A stretch of 34,421 bases of DNA from Dehalococcoidia bacterium (GTDB taxonomy: Bacteria > Chloroflexota > Dehalococcoidia > Tepidiformales > Tepidiformaceae). The position numbers were made by a program, and so were the translations under genes. The DNA lies in contig SKSF01000144.1 in assembly GCA_007118095.1 (NCBI GenBank), positions 1 through 34,421 on the forward strand, given 5' to 3'. Under the pieces are notes generated by a model. That model worked only from the letters and a program-made list of their open reading frames with translations, did not search any database and was not told where the DNA came from. Shown here piece by piece: positions 14,322 to 21,857 of this stretch; position 1 is the stretch's first letter, and every line of letters begins with the position of its first letter.

Positions 14322-15587
14322 ATGACGGCACCCGCCTGGACGCTTGAAGACCTGAACCTCAACGCCCCGGACCACTTCGAACGCGGGGAAGCGCACGAGA
14401 TATTGCGCTACCTGCGGCAGCACCAGCCGGTCCACTGGAACAAGGAATGGCAGGGGCGTGTCGGCTTCTGGAACATCACGAAGTACGACGACGTGATGTT
14501 CATCTCCCGTAATCCCGAGCTGTTCATATCCAGCAAGAACATCAGCTCCGCCTACCCCATCGACGAGTCAGAGATCGACCCCGAGACCGACGGCCAGGGC
14601 AAGCACCTCATCACGATGGACCCGCCGCGTCATGTCCGCATGCGGCGGCTCGTAAACAAGGGCTTCACCCCGCGCGCGGTCAACGCGCTCGAACCGCACA
14701 TCCGCGACATCACGAACCACATCCTCGACGACATCGAGCACAAGGAACGCACCGACTTCGTCCTCGATGTCGCGTCCCAGCTCCCGCTCGCCGTCATTTG
14801 CGAAATGATGGGCGTCCCCCGCAAAGACTGGCCGCTCATGTTCCAGCTCACCAACAAGGTGCTCGGCTCCAGTGACCCTGAATACCAGGACGATATCCCT
14901 GCTGAGATGCGCGGCACGCTCGAAGGCGCCCGCATGACGAACAAGAACGGCCGCCTCCAGATGTTCGAGTACTTCCAGCAAGCCATCGAAGAGCGCCGGG
15001 CCAACGGCGGGGAAGATCTGCTCAGCACCATCGTCGAGTCCGAAGTGGACGGCCAGGAGCTCACCGACGAGGAGATCCGCTGGTTCGCCTTCCTCCTGAT
15101 CGTCGCCGGGAACGAGACCACCCGGAACGCCATCTCCGGCGGGCTTCACGTCCTCTCCGAACACCCGGAGCAGCGCAAAAAGCTCCAGGACGACATGTCC
15201 CTCCTCCCGTCCGCGGTCGAAGAGATCCTCCGCTGGGTCTCACCCGTCATGCACATGGCCCGCGTCGCCACCGACGACGTCGAAATCCGCGGCACCCGGA
15301 TCAAGAAGGGCGAACGCGTCGTCATGTGGTACCCGTCGGTCAACCGGGACGAAGAAGTCTTCCCCGACCCCTACACCTTCGACATCACCCGCGAACCCAA
15401 CGACCACCTTGCATTCGGGATCGGTGAACACTTCTGCCTCGGCGCCGGCTTCGCCCGCCTCGAACTAAAGGTGATGTTCGAGGAGCTCTTCCGCCGCTTC
15501 CCGGATGTCCAGGTCGAAGGCGAGCCGGACCGCCTGCGCTCGAACTTCATCGGCGGCGTGAAGCACCTGCCCGTGAAGCTCCGCTGA
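14322..15587 (+). CDS. Cytochrome P450, copy 3
   Basis: A 421-residue P450, same length as copy 2, with AGNETTRN, EEILRW and FGIGEHFCLGAGFARLEL (Cys372). The middle of the protein (YFQQAIEERRANGGEDLLSTIVESE) is clearly different from copies 1 and 2, whereas residues from the I-helix to the C-terminus are almost the same as in copy 2. This suggests one shared redox partner and heme environment with divergent substrate pockets. The ribosome site GAGAGGAGAG precedes ATG 14322. It is the last P450 of the array; the next gene downstream is a decayed small gene. Confidence 0.93.
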   Translation: MTAPAWTLEDLNLNAPDHFERGEAHEILRYLRQHQPVHWNKEWQGRVGFWNITKYDDVMFISRNPELFISSKNISSAYPIDESEIDPETDGQGKHLITMDPPRHVRMRRLVNKGFTPRAVNALEPHIRDITNHILDDIEHKERTDFVLDVASQLPLAVICEMMGVPRKDWPLMFQLTNKVLGSSDPEYQDDIPAEMRGTLEGARMTNKNGRLQMFEYFQQAIEERRANGGEDLLSTIVESEVDGQELTDEEIRWFAFLLIVAGNETTRNAISGGLHVLSEHPEQRKKLQDDMSLLPSAVEEILRWVSPVMHMARVATDDVEIRGTRIKKGERVVMWYPSVNRDEEVFPDPYTFDITREPNDHLAFGIGEHFCLGAGFARLELKVMFEELFRRFPDVQVEGEPDRLRSNFIGGVKHLPVKLR

Positions 15588-15608
15588 GCGACTGCACACC
15601 GTCCTGGC

Positions 15609-15777
15609 GTGAAGACGACCCGGTACTTTGAGACCGTGCGCAGCCGGGCGGATCGCACCGTGATTCGCGCTCTGGGGAAAGGTTGCCGCGATAACCGACG
15701 GCTATCGTCGCGTTATCCTGTTCGCGGACGACGAGACCGTCCATCACGCCTTCTTCGATCGCAGGTTCCAGCTGTGA
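15609..15777 (+). pseudogene. Decayed small gene (DUF4258-like), partner of DUF2283
   Basis: The DNA before the DUF2283 gene encodes two pieces of one small protein in different frames. From GTG 15609 it reads KTTRYFETVRSRADRTVIR; then, one frame over from about 15664, LWGKVAAITDGYRRVILF and ADDETVHHAFFDRRFQL, ending at the TGA 15775-15777. The start and end resemble short proteins of about 75-85 residues (TTRYFE... near the N-terminus, a conserved ETVHNAFFDR-like C-terminus) often found next to DUF2283; I associate them with DUF4258, with moderate confidence. The intact family has about 20 more residues in the middle, so an internal deletion with frame change is the simplest reading. Its stop overlaps the DUF2283 GTG as GTGA, the relic of a coupled pair. 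Confidence 0.6.
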
Positions 15778-15971
15778 AAGTGCACTATTTCGAGGAGACC
15801 GACACCCTGTACATCGAGCTCCGCGGCGCCAAAATCGCCGAGACACGCGATCTCGATGAGAACACGCTGCTTGACCTCGACAGCACCGGGAACCTGTGCG
15901 CCATCACCATCAAGCACGCCAGCGACCGCACCGACGTCCACCGGGTCACGGTTGAAAGTCTGGCCGCCTGA
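15774..15971 (+). CDS. DUF2283 family small protein
   Basis: A 65-residue protein of the DUF2283 family: VHYFEETDTLYIELRGAKIA, then ETRDLDENTLLDLDSTGNLC followed by AITIKHAS, matching the family pattern of a strand-rich domain (D.LYI.L, a Glu/Asp-rich hairpin, then G.L.gIei..AS). The GTG at 15774 is preferred since the fold starts there and it overlaps the stop of the preceding decayed gene by four bases. DUF2283 genes often sit beside small DUF4258-type genes and have been suspected of being antitoxin-like; no activity is established from this sequence. The stop is 3 nt from that of the convergent hemerythrin-like gene. Confidence 0.8.
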   Translation: MKVHYFEETDTLYIELRGAKIAETRDLDENTLLDLDSTGNLCAITIKHASDRTDVHRVTVESLAA

Positions 15972-15974
15972 CCA

Positions 15975-16457
15975 TCACTCCCGCGGCTGGGGGGCGGCCT
16001 CCAGCTCCGGGACGTATGCGTCCACGTCTTCCTTGAGCGCGTCAAGCTCGCCATCTGTGAGCTTCCCCTGCGTCACCTCGAACAGCACCCGTTCTTCCCA
16101 CCGGATGTGGTCCTGCAGGCGCTGGCCAAACTCGCCCAGGGCTTCCCGCCGCTCGGCCGGGTCCGACGTATCGCGCATCCTCGAAACGAGCGCTGCCATA
16201 TCCAGGTGGTCATGCGTCGTCCGTTCGATCGTTTCGTCGCCACCGGGGACGTGCCGGACCAGCCTCGCCAGGAGACACTCCCCCTCCACCCGGAAATGCG
16301 GCAACAGACCCGCCGACCAGAACGCCAGGAGGTCGCTGTACAGCTCCTCGGCCGCCGCATCGTCCGCTTCCGGCAGCTCCTTCAGGATGCGCCGCGCCAT
16401 CACCAGCCCGTGGTGGTGGTCCCAGGAAAGCCGAACCAATCGCTCGTCACGCTTCAT
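15975..16457 (-). CDS. Hemerythrin HHE-domain protein
   Basis: A 160-residue four-helix protein of the hemerythrin/HHE cation-binding family. His-rich helix motifs are visible: LSWDHHHGLVMARR near the N-terminus, LLPHFRVEGECLLARL, THDHLDMAALV and DHIRWEERVLFEV. Together they provide the His and Glu/Asp ligands of a non-heme di-iron site. The DHHHGL type resembles proteins involved in oxygen, nitric-oxide or iron-stress responses. The start is the ATG at 16457, which lies 7 nt after a TAGGCT box and begins just before the first helix; a longer frame to 16595 runs into the divergent AOR promoter and adds no recognisable sequence. Confidence 0.85.
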   Translation of the reverse strand: MKRDERLVRLSWDHHHGLVMARRILKELPEADDAAAEELYSDLLAFWSAGLLPHFRVEGECLLARLVRHVPGGDETIERTTHDHLDMAALVSRMRDTSDPAERREALGEFGQRLQDHIRWEERVLFEVTQGKLTDGELDALKEDVDAYVPELEAAPQPRE

Positions 16458-16464
16458 GACCCGC

Positions 16465-16470
16465 AGCCTA
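16465..16470 (-). promoter_or_regulatory. Putative -10 box TAGGCT of the hemerythrin-like gene
   Basis: TAGGCT on the minus strand, 7 nt before ATG 16457; GCGGGTC between them has no purine-rich ribosome site. Confidence 0.5.
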
Positions 16471-16535
16471 CCACCCTCTGCCGCGCATGGCCCTTTCACG
16501 GAAGACCGCAACCCACCGCCAACGGATGACTGCTG

Positions 16536-16541
16536 TAGGAT
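16536..16541 (+). promoter_or_regulatory. Putative -10 box TAGGAT of the AOR gene
   Basis: TAGGAT, 37 nt before ATG 16579; the leader carries ACAGGAGG as ribosome site. It is divergent from the hemerythrin promoter 66 nt away. Confidence 0.4.
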
Positions 16542-16578
16542 GTCCTCCACGGCAGGCAGAGATGACAGGAGGCTGCGT

Positions 16579-18270
16579 ATGGATATCGACCGCATTGTCC
16601 GCGTTGACTTGTCGAGCGGCGCTATCCGAGAAGAACAGGCGCCATCCCGCTACGAAATCCTCGGCGGGCGCGCCCTGACCGCACAGATGCTGCTCGATGA
16701 GACCGACGCACGCGTACATCCCCTTGCGAAAGACGCAAAGCTCTTCATCGCGCCCGGGCTCCTGGGCGGCACCGCCGTCACCACCAGCGGCCGCACCAGT
16801 TTCGGCTTCAAAAGCCCCCTCACCGGCGGTACAAAAGAAGCCAACGTAGGTGGCCAGCTCGGCCACCGGCTCGCGCGCCTCGGCATCAAGGCTATCGTGC
16901 TCGAAGGGACCTCGCCCGACGGCTGGCAGCGGCTGGACATCGATAACGACGGTGTGCGTCTCTCGGATGCGAGCAACCTCGCGGGCCGGTCAAACTACGA
17001 CCTCCACCGCGAACTCGTCGGCGAAGCGCTCAACACCCGCGCCGCTGCCACCATTGGGCCCGCCGGCGAGCACCGCCTCTCCTCGGCAAGTGTCGCCGTC
17101 ACCGACCCCGAAGGCCGCCCCACCCGTCACGCAGCGCGCGGCGGGCCGGGCGCCGTGATGGGCGCGAAGGGACTCAAAGCTATCGTGGTCGACGACGATG
17201 GCGCGCCCCGGGTCGTCCCTGGCGAGAAGAAGGACGAGTTTCGCAAGGAAGTCACCAAGTTCAGCAAAGTCGTGCTCGAAGACCCGCGCACGCACAACCT
17301 GAACAAGACCGGCACCGCTGGCGTTGTGAAATTCGTCAACCGCGACAACGTGCAGTCGATGCCCACGCGGAACCATCGCCACGGCACCTGGAGCCTCGCC
17401 GACACCATCAGCGGCCAGGAGATCGACCGGCTCGGCCAGGAACGCGGCGGCAAGATGCTCCCCTGCATGGCTGGCTGCGTCATCAAATGCGCCATCCTCT
17501 TCAACGACGAACACGGCCAGCACGTCACCAGCGCGCTCGAATTCGAGACCATCGCGCTGCTCGGCTCGAACTGCGAGATCGGTCCCGCTGACGCGGTCGC
17601 CGAACTCGACCGCATGTGCGACGACATCGGTCTCGACACCATCGAAGTAGGCAACGCGATGGGCGTCGCCATGGAAGCAGGCGTGCTCCCCTGGGGCGAC
17701 TTCGAAGGTGCAAAGCGCCTGCTCGAAGAGGTACGCGAAGGCACGCCGCTCGGCCGCATCATCGGCAACGGCACAGCCCACGTCGCCCGCACCTACGGCA
17801 TCGACCGCGTGCCGGTGGTCAAGGGCCAGGGCCTACCCGCCTGGGAGCCACGCACCCTGAAGGGTATGGGCATCACCTACAGCACCAGCCCGCAGGGCGC
17901 CGACCACACAGCCGGCATGGTCACGGCCCGCGGCGCAACCGCCGACACCCTGGTGAAGCAGAGCCGCCACGAACAGCTCGTGATGATGGCCATCGACTCG
18001 GTCGGCGTGTGCCAGTTCTCGAATGCGCTGCCCGGCGATATGGCCACCTTCGTCGCCAACCGCTTCGGTATCGACTACGACGACGGCAAGGTGCTGGAGA
18101 TGGCCCGTTCCGGGATCGACGCCGAGCGCGAGTTCAATCGCCGTGCCGGGTTCGATAAGGGCGACGACCGCCTGCCCGCCTGGCTGCTCGACGAACCGCT
18201 GGAACTGCCCGACGGCCCCGGCACCTTCGATATCGACGACGCGCTGGTCGACGCGGTCTGGTCATCGTAG
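16579..18270 (+). CDS. aor: Aldehyde ferredoxin oxidoreductase family protein (tungsten/molybdenum bis-pterin)
   Basis: A 563-residue AOR-family enzyme; members oxidise aldehydes to acids (or reduce acids) with a W- or Mo-bis-pyranopterin and one [4Fe-4S] cluster, passing electrons to ferredoxin. The N-terminal domain shows RVDLSSGAIREE, LGGRALTAQMLLDE and TSGRTSFGFKSPLTGG, then NVGGQLGHRLARLGIKAI. The cluster ligands are Cys296, Cys300 and Cys304 (CMAGCVIKC, spacing x3-x3) and Cys478 (GVCQFS). The classic archaeal AOR spacing is CxxCxxxC; the spacing here is that of a bacterial subgroup. ATG 16579 has ACAGGAGG upstream. No small ferredoxin subunit is adjacent, so it would use a free ferredoxin. 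The natural aldehyde is unknown. Confidence 0.9.
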   Translation: MDIDRIVRVDLSSGAIREEQAPSRYEILGGRALTAQMLLDETDARVHPLAKDAKLFIAPGLLGGTAVTTSGRTSFGFKSPLTGGTKEANVGGQLGHRLARLGIKAIVLEGTSPDGWQRLDIDNDGVRLSDASNLAGRSNYDLHRELVGEALNTRAAATIGPAGEHRLSSASVAVTDPEGRPTRHAARGGPGAVMGAKGLKAIVVDDDGAPRVVPGEKKDEFRKEVTKFSKVVLEDPRTHNLNKTGTAGVVKFVNRDNVQSMPTRNHRHGTWSLADTISGQEIDRLGQERGGKMLPCMAGCVIKCAILFNDEHGQHVTSALEFETIALLGSNCEIGPADAVAELDRMCDDIGLDTIEVGNAMGVAMEAGVLPWGDFEGAKRLLEEVREGTPLGRIIGNGTAHVARTYGIDRVPVVKGQGLPAWEPRTLKGMGITYSTSPQGADHTAGMVTARGATADTLVKQSRHEQLVMMAIDSVGVCQFSNALPGDMATFVANRFGIDYDDGKVLEMARSGIDAEREFNRRAGFDKGDDRLPAWLLDEPLELPDGPGTFDIDDALVDAVWSS

Positions 18271-18287
18271 GCCCACCGGCGCCCTGC

Positions 18288-18293
18288 TAGGAT
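18288..18293 (+). promoter_or_regulatory. Putative -10 box TAGGAT of the Uma2 gene
   Basis: TAGGAT ends 6 nt before ATG 18300; GACGAT between them contains no ribosome site. Confidence 0.5.
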
Positions 18294-18299
18294 GACGAT

Positions 18300-18905
18300 A
18301 TGGCAACACCGCCCCAGTCACGGCAGCTTACCGCTGACGAGTTCGACGAGCTCCCGGAACCGGAAGACGGGAGCAAGCTCGAACTCGACGAAGGCGTCGT
18401 GGTCGTCGCACGGCCCGCCCCGGAGTCCGAAGACGCCATGGTGACCTTCGAACACGGCCGCCTGCAGCGGCGCATCAGCAGTGCCCTGGGCGCTTTCGCG
18501 GACGGGCACCGTATCGGCGATGTCACTGTCGAGGCGCACTTTCGCTTCAGCCCCGGCGCCGGCGAGCCCGAGGTCGTGCGCGGCCCCGATGTCGCCTTTG
18601 TCCGCGCCGAAAACCTCCCGGACGCCTCACGGCTCAAGCGTGGCTCGGTGCCAGTCGTACCCGACCTCGCCGTCGAAGTCGTCAGCCCGTCCGATCGCGC
18701 CGAGGACATCGAACGCAAGACCCGTCAGTACCTGGCGGGCGGCGCGGCGCGCGTCTGGGTCGTATACCCAACCGACGATACCGTCGTTGTCTTCCGTGAC
18801 GATGGCGGCGGCCACCGCTATTCCCCGGCCGACACCCTCACCTCCGAAGATGCGGGCTTCGCCATCCCCGGTTTCGCTCTTCCGCTGTCCGAACTCTTCG
18901 CCTAG
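18300..18905 (+). CDS. Uma2 family (DUF820) PD-(D/E)XK nuclease-like protein
   Basis: A 201-residue Uma2/DUF820 protein, a restriction-endonuclease-fold family widespread in cyanobacteria and Chloroflexota. The active-site pattern is visible: VRGPDVAFV (Asp), PDLAVEVVSPSDRAEDIERK (Glu in EVVSPSD and the following Lys), QYLAGGAARVWVVYP. The N-terminal LTADEFDELPEPEDGSKLEL is the usual start (L..eef..lpe.d...ElidG). Biological function of the family is not established; roles in DNA processing or mobile-element control have been suggested. ATG 18300 lies 6 nt after a TAGGAT box without a ribosome site. The stop is 5 nt from that of the convergent MFS gene. Confidence 0.87.
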   Translation: MATPPQSRQLTADEFDELPEPEDGSKLELDEGVVVVARPAPESEDAMVTFEHGRLQRRISSALGAFADGHRIGDVTVEAHFRFSPGAGEPEVVRGPDVAFVRAENLPDASRLKRGSVPVVPDLAVEVVSPSDRAEDIERKTRQYLAGGAARVWVVYPTDDTVVVFRDDGGGHRYSPADTLTSEDAGFAIPGFALPLSELFA

Positions 18906-18910
18906 CGGCG

Positions 18911-20251
18911 CTATTCACCGCCGCCGGCGGTAGGCACGACGCCCGGCTGTGCTGTGGCGGTGTTTTCAGCCGCCTTCACGGGCCTGGCAAACAACACTAC
19001 GACGGCCGCCGCATACGTCATCAGAGCCGTGATGGTGAACGGGATGGTGTAGCCAGTGAACTGATCATCGAGCACACCGACGAGGAATGGGCCGCCACCG
19101 CTCCCGACCTGCCCGGCAAAGCTGATCAGCCCGAACACCATGCCGAACGACACCGCACCGAAAATCTCGCCAACCAGCAGCGCCTGCATCATGTACACGT
19201 TGCCGATGGTGAACCCGAAGATGAGCGTCAGCACCCACGTCGCGGCGATGTTCTCGATGTGCAGCACGAGCAAGACGGCCGTTCCCTGGAGCACGAAGAG
19301 GCCGAAGGTCAGCAGGCGTTTGTCGATGGCGTCGGCGAAGAGGCCGACGATGAGCCGCGCCACGATGCTCCCGAACGCCGTGAAGCTGAGCGCGAACGCA
19401 GCCTCGCTGCGCGATCCCATGCGTTCTTCCAGGAACGAAATCTGGTGGATCACAAACCCGGTCTGCGCCATCAACACCGTGAGGAAGGCGATGAGGATCG
19501 CCCAGAAGGAAAGCGTGCGCAGCACCTCGGACCGCTGCCAGGCACGCAGCTGCACCTCATCCGAAAGCTGCGTGGCGGTCGCCGGGGGCGGAGGCGGCGG
19601 CACCTTCCCGTCGGGCTCCATCCCGATCTGCCGCGGGTCCCACACAAGCACGAGCAGGATCATTGGCAGCGCCACGGCGACAACCAGCACTCCCATCAGC
19701 GGCGCCGCCAGCTCGGTTCCGCCAATGTCCACCAGCCGCGCAATGAGCGGCGACAGGACCACGCCGCCGGCCGAGACGCCGGTGGCGGAGATGCTCATCG
19801 CCCGCGCCCGCCGCCGCACGAACCAGCGGGTCATAATTGAGTTCACCGCGACAGCGGTCGACATCCCGAACGCAACCGCGAGCACGCCATAGACCAGGTA
19901 AAGCTGCCAGAGATTGTCGACAAACCCGATGGATGAGGCCGCCACACCCTTGATGAGGATGCCGACGAGCATGAATTTCAGCGGCCCGGACCGGTCGATG
20001 CGCGGCCCGACGATCGCGCCAACAATGCCAGCGACACTGAAATACAGGCCGGTCGCCCCGCTGACCGCCGTGTTCGAAAAGTCGTGCTCCTCCTGGAGCG
20101 GGCTCAGGAACACGGCCAGCCCGTAGTACCCGACACCGACGCCCACGAACATGAGCACCGCGCACGCAAGCGTCACGTACCAGCCGTAGTAGATCGATTT
20201 CGGGAGAAAGTGGTACGCGGGCGGGTACTTGAACGGCTGGTTGCTCGTCAT
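18911..20251 (-). CDS. MFS transporter, oxalate/formate antiporter or monocarboxylate-like
   Basis: A 446-residue major facilitator with about 12 transmembrane helices. After a cytosolic N-terminus comes YYGWYVTLACAVLMFVGVGVG, where the YYGW start is typical of the OFA/monocarboxylate-type carriers. A DRSGPLKFM loop between helices 2 and 3 and FVRRRARAMSISATGVSAGG around helix 4-5 also fit. A long Pro-rich central loop (KVPPPPPPATATQL) separates the halves. Substrate is probably an organic acid but is not determined. The start is the ATG at 20251, which lies 7 nt after a TAGACT box and begins before the first helix; a TTG at 20278 has no support. It follows the divergent or convergent neighbours with tight spacing. 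Confidence 0.85.
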   Translation of the reverse strand: MTSNQPFKYPPAYHFLPKSIYYGWYVTLACAVLMFVGVGVGYYGLAVFLSPLQEEHDFSNTAVSGATGLYFSVAGIVGAIVGPRIDRSGPLKFMLVGILIKGVAASSIGFVDNLWQLYLVYGVLAVAFGMSTAVAVNSIMTRWFVRRRARAMSISATGVSAGGVVLSPLIARLVDIGGTELAAPLMGVLVVAVALPMILLVLVWDPRQIGMEPDGKVPPPPPPATATQLSDEVQLRAWQRSEVLRTLSFWAILIAFLTVLMAQTGFVIHQISFLEERMGSRSEAAFALSFTAFGSIVARLIVGLFADAIDKRLLTFGLFVLQGTAVLLVLHIENIAATWVLTLIFGFTIGNVYMMQALLVGEIFGAVSFGMVFGLISFAGQVGSGGGPFLVGVLDDQFTGYTIPFTITALMTYAAAVVVLFARPVKAAENTATAQPGVVPTAGGGE

Positions 20252-20258
20252 TCGCGCC

Positions 20259-20264
20259 AGTCTA
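20259..20264 (-). promoter_or_regulatory. Putative -10 box TAGACT of the MFS gene
   Basis: TAGACT on the minus strand, 7 nt before ATG 20251; the intervening GGCGCGA has no clear ribosome site. Confidence 0.5.
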
Positions 20265-20335
20265 ATCGATCGACCCAATAGCAGCGCGCGACAGGACGGA
20301 AGGTTCGCCCTGCCTGCGCACCACCATCGAGTCTC

Positions 20336-21130
20336 TTACCGTCCGATGAACGTCGGCTCCCGCTTTTCGACGAAGGCGGCGGCCGCCGCCTTGTGGTCCT
20401 CGGTCTTGCCGCTGGCCACCATATTGTCCGCTTCCTTCGTCAGGGTGTCGCCAAAGGTGTTCGTCGCGCCGAAGACAAAATTCTCCTTCATGCGCCCGAA
20501 GGCGAGCGTGGGACCCGCGGCCAGTTCGCGCGCCAGGCCCTTCGCCTCCTCCATGAAGGAGTCGTGCGGCGCCACGCGGTTCACCAGTCCCAGGTCGAGC
20601 GCTTCCTGCGCGCTCAGCATGCTCGACAGGAAGTACAGCTCGCGCGCCTTCGAAGGGCCAACCAACCGCTGGAGCAGCCAGGTCCCGCCAAAGTCACCGC
20701 TGAACGCCACGCGTGCGAACGCGGTCGTCAGGCGCGCCTGGTCGCTCGCGATGCGTAGGTCGGCCGCCAGGGCGACGCTCAACCCGGCGCCCGCAGCCAC
20801 GCCGTTGAGCGCGGCAAGCGTCGGCTTCGGCATTTCGAACAGCAGCCGCGAAATCTCCTCCTGCTGGCGCAGCGTCTCCCTCCGGTCGACGAGGCCGCCG
20901 CCACCTTCGTTGCGCTCCGCCATGCCCTTCACATCGCCGCCAGCGCAAAACGCGCGGCCGTTGCCGGTCACCATCACTGCGCGCACCTCCGGGTCGTCCG
21001 CGGCCTGCTGGCCGTACCCAACAAGCTGGTCCAGCAGGTCGCCGTCCATCGCGTTCATCGACTCGGGGCGGTTCAGCGTCATGATCGCCACCGCGCCATC
21101 GCGTTCGTAGAGCACCTTTTCGTCGCTCAT
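20336..21130 (-). CDS. Enoyl-CoA hydratase/isomerase family protein
   Basis: A 264-residue crotonase-fold enzyme acting on acyl-CoA thioesters. Visible marks: VAIMTLNRPESMNAMDGDLL at the start, the oxyanion-hole segment GNGRAFCAGGDVKGMAERN, PKPTLAALNGVAAGAGLSVALAADLRIA, and VAFSGDFGGTWLLQRLVG where the second acidic catalytic residue is Asp rather than the Glu of classic hydratases, as in several isomerase-type members. The start is the ATG at 21130, with GAGG upstream and a TAGAAT box 31 nt away; longer frames add basic low-complexity residues. Hydratase versus isomerase activity is not decided. It could serve the same acyl-CoA pathway as the CoA-transferases, though it is 16 kb from them. 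Confidence 0.88.
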   Translation of the reverse strand: MSDEKVLYERDGAVAIMTLNRPESMNAMDGDLLDQLVGYGQQAADDPEVRAVMVTGNGRAFCAGGDVKGMAERNEGGGGLVDRRETLRQQEEISRLLFEMPKPTLAALNGVAAGAGLSVALAADLRIASDQARLTTAFARVAFSGDFGGTWLLQRLVGPSKARELYFLSSMLSAQEALDLGLVNRVAPHDSFMEEAKGLARELAAGPTLAFGRMKENFVFGATNTFGDTLTKEADNMVASGKTEDHKAAAAAFVEKREPTFIGR

Positions 21131-21161
21131 CAGGAGCCTCACTTCAGAATTTGGTAGGGGG

Positions 21162-21167
21162 ATTCTA
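21162..21167 (-). promoter_or_regulatory. Putative -10 box TAGAAT of the enoyl-CoA hydratase gene
   Basis: TAGAAT on the minus strand, 31 nt before ATG 21130, with a GTGAGG ribosome site in the leader. Confidence 0.45.
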
Positions 21168-21273
21168 GCGCGGTACGCCGAAACCTTCAGCGTCGCCAGT
21201 CTTCCCCTTATAGCTGGTGGGCCTCGCATGAGAGGAGGTAGTGCGGAGCGTATTCTTCAGCGGGCGTGATGGC

Positions 21274-21783
21274 TCAGGTGCGGCCCTGCTCGGGTACCGG
21301 GTCGCCCACGGCGTCGCGGTGGGCGATGACCTGTTCGATGTGCTCCTCGCCGTGACGCGCACCGCGCCGCAACAGCTCGGCCACGCTGATCGGCCCTTCG
21401 GCGCTGTGCATGCCCGTCCGCTCCCAGGCTGCCGCATCACACTGTTCAAGCAGCTCGCCCACCGCGAATCGCAGGTGCTGGAAGAGCGCCAGCGAGAGCT
21501 CGGGGTCGCGCCACAGGTAGTGGAGCCGGCGCTTGAAGGCTTCTTCGTCGTAGGCGGGGATGGGAGGATCGTCCGCGGAGAGGATCGCGAAAATCCGGCT
21601 CGCCCGCATGACCTCCGTATCGACCAGGTGGATCACGATGTCGCGGATCGACCAGTCCGAACCCGCGGGGCGCCGGTTCAGTGCGCCGGCATCCAGGTTC
21701 GCCAGCGTGGCGCGGAGCCGCGCCGGCGCCGTGACGTACGACGCCATCGCCTCCTGCAGCTCATCCGGCAGTCTGTGGGGCAC
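21274..21783 (-). CDS. DinB family protein
   Basis: A 169-residue DinB_2-type four-helix protein. Characteristic segments are LRATLANLDAGALNRRPAGS followed by DWSIRDIVIHLVDTE (the metal-binding His of helix 2) and ARHGEEHIEQVIAHRDAVG near the C-terminus (the remaining His ligands). Such proteins are metal-dependent, thiol-linked transferase or hydrolase relatives of YfiT and DinB; the reaction is unknown. GTG 21783 is the start, since it lies 6 nt after a TAGAAT box and the family N-terminus (LPDELQEAMASY) begins directly behind it. The promoter region is shared with the divergent dnaJ gene: the two start codons are 74 nt apart. Confidence 0.82.
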   Translation of the reverse strand: MPHRLPDELQEAMASYVTAPARLRATLANLDAGALNRRPAGSDWSIRDIVIHLVDTEVMRASRIFAILSADDPPIPAYDEEAFKRRLHYLWRDPELSLALFQHLRFAVGELLEQCDAAAWERTGMHSAEGPISVAELLRRGARHGEEHIEQVIAHRDAVGDPVPEQGRT

Positions 21784-21789
21784 GCCACG

Positions 21790-21795
21790 ATTCTA
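21790..21795 (-). promoter_or_regulatory. Putative -10 box TAGAAT of the DinB family gene
   Basis: TAGAAT on the minus strand ends 6 nt before GTG 21783; CGTGGC between them contains no ribosome site. Confidence 0.5.
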
Positions 21796-21826
21796 CCGCG
21801 CATTTCTTTCCTGTCCCCCTGAGCAG

Positions 21827-21853
21827 TTAGCACTCTGTTTGATACACTGCTAA
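21827..21853 (+). promoter_or_regulatory. CIRCE operator (HrcA binding site) of dnaJ
   Basis: TTAGCACTC-N9-CACTGCTAA compared with the CIRCE consensus TTAGCACTC-N9-GAGTGCTAA: the left arm is perfect, the right arm matches 7 of 9, and the spacer is exactly 9. It ends 4 nt before the dnaJ ATG, leaving no room for a ribosome site, and it contains TACACT (21843-21848), which may be the -10 box. HrcA bound here would block RNA polymerase directly. No hrcA gene is in the window. Confidence 0.85.
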
Positions 21854-21857
21854 CGCT

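Noticed and set aside
15609-15971. A single 120-residue protein read through from GTG 15609
   Set aside because: The middle of that translation is a frame-shifted Arg/Ser-rich stretch; the frame joins a relic N-terminus to the real DUF2283 protein by chance.
15856-18270. 804-residue version of the AOR protein
   Set aside because: The extra N-terminal 240 residues are antisense to the hemerythrin gene; AGGAGG and the family N-terminus place the start at 16579.
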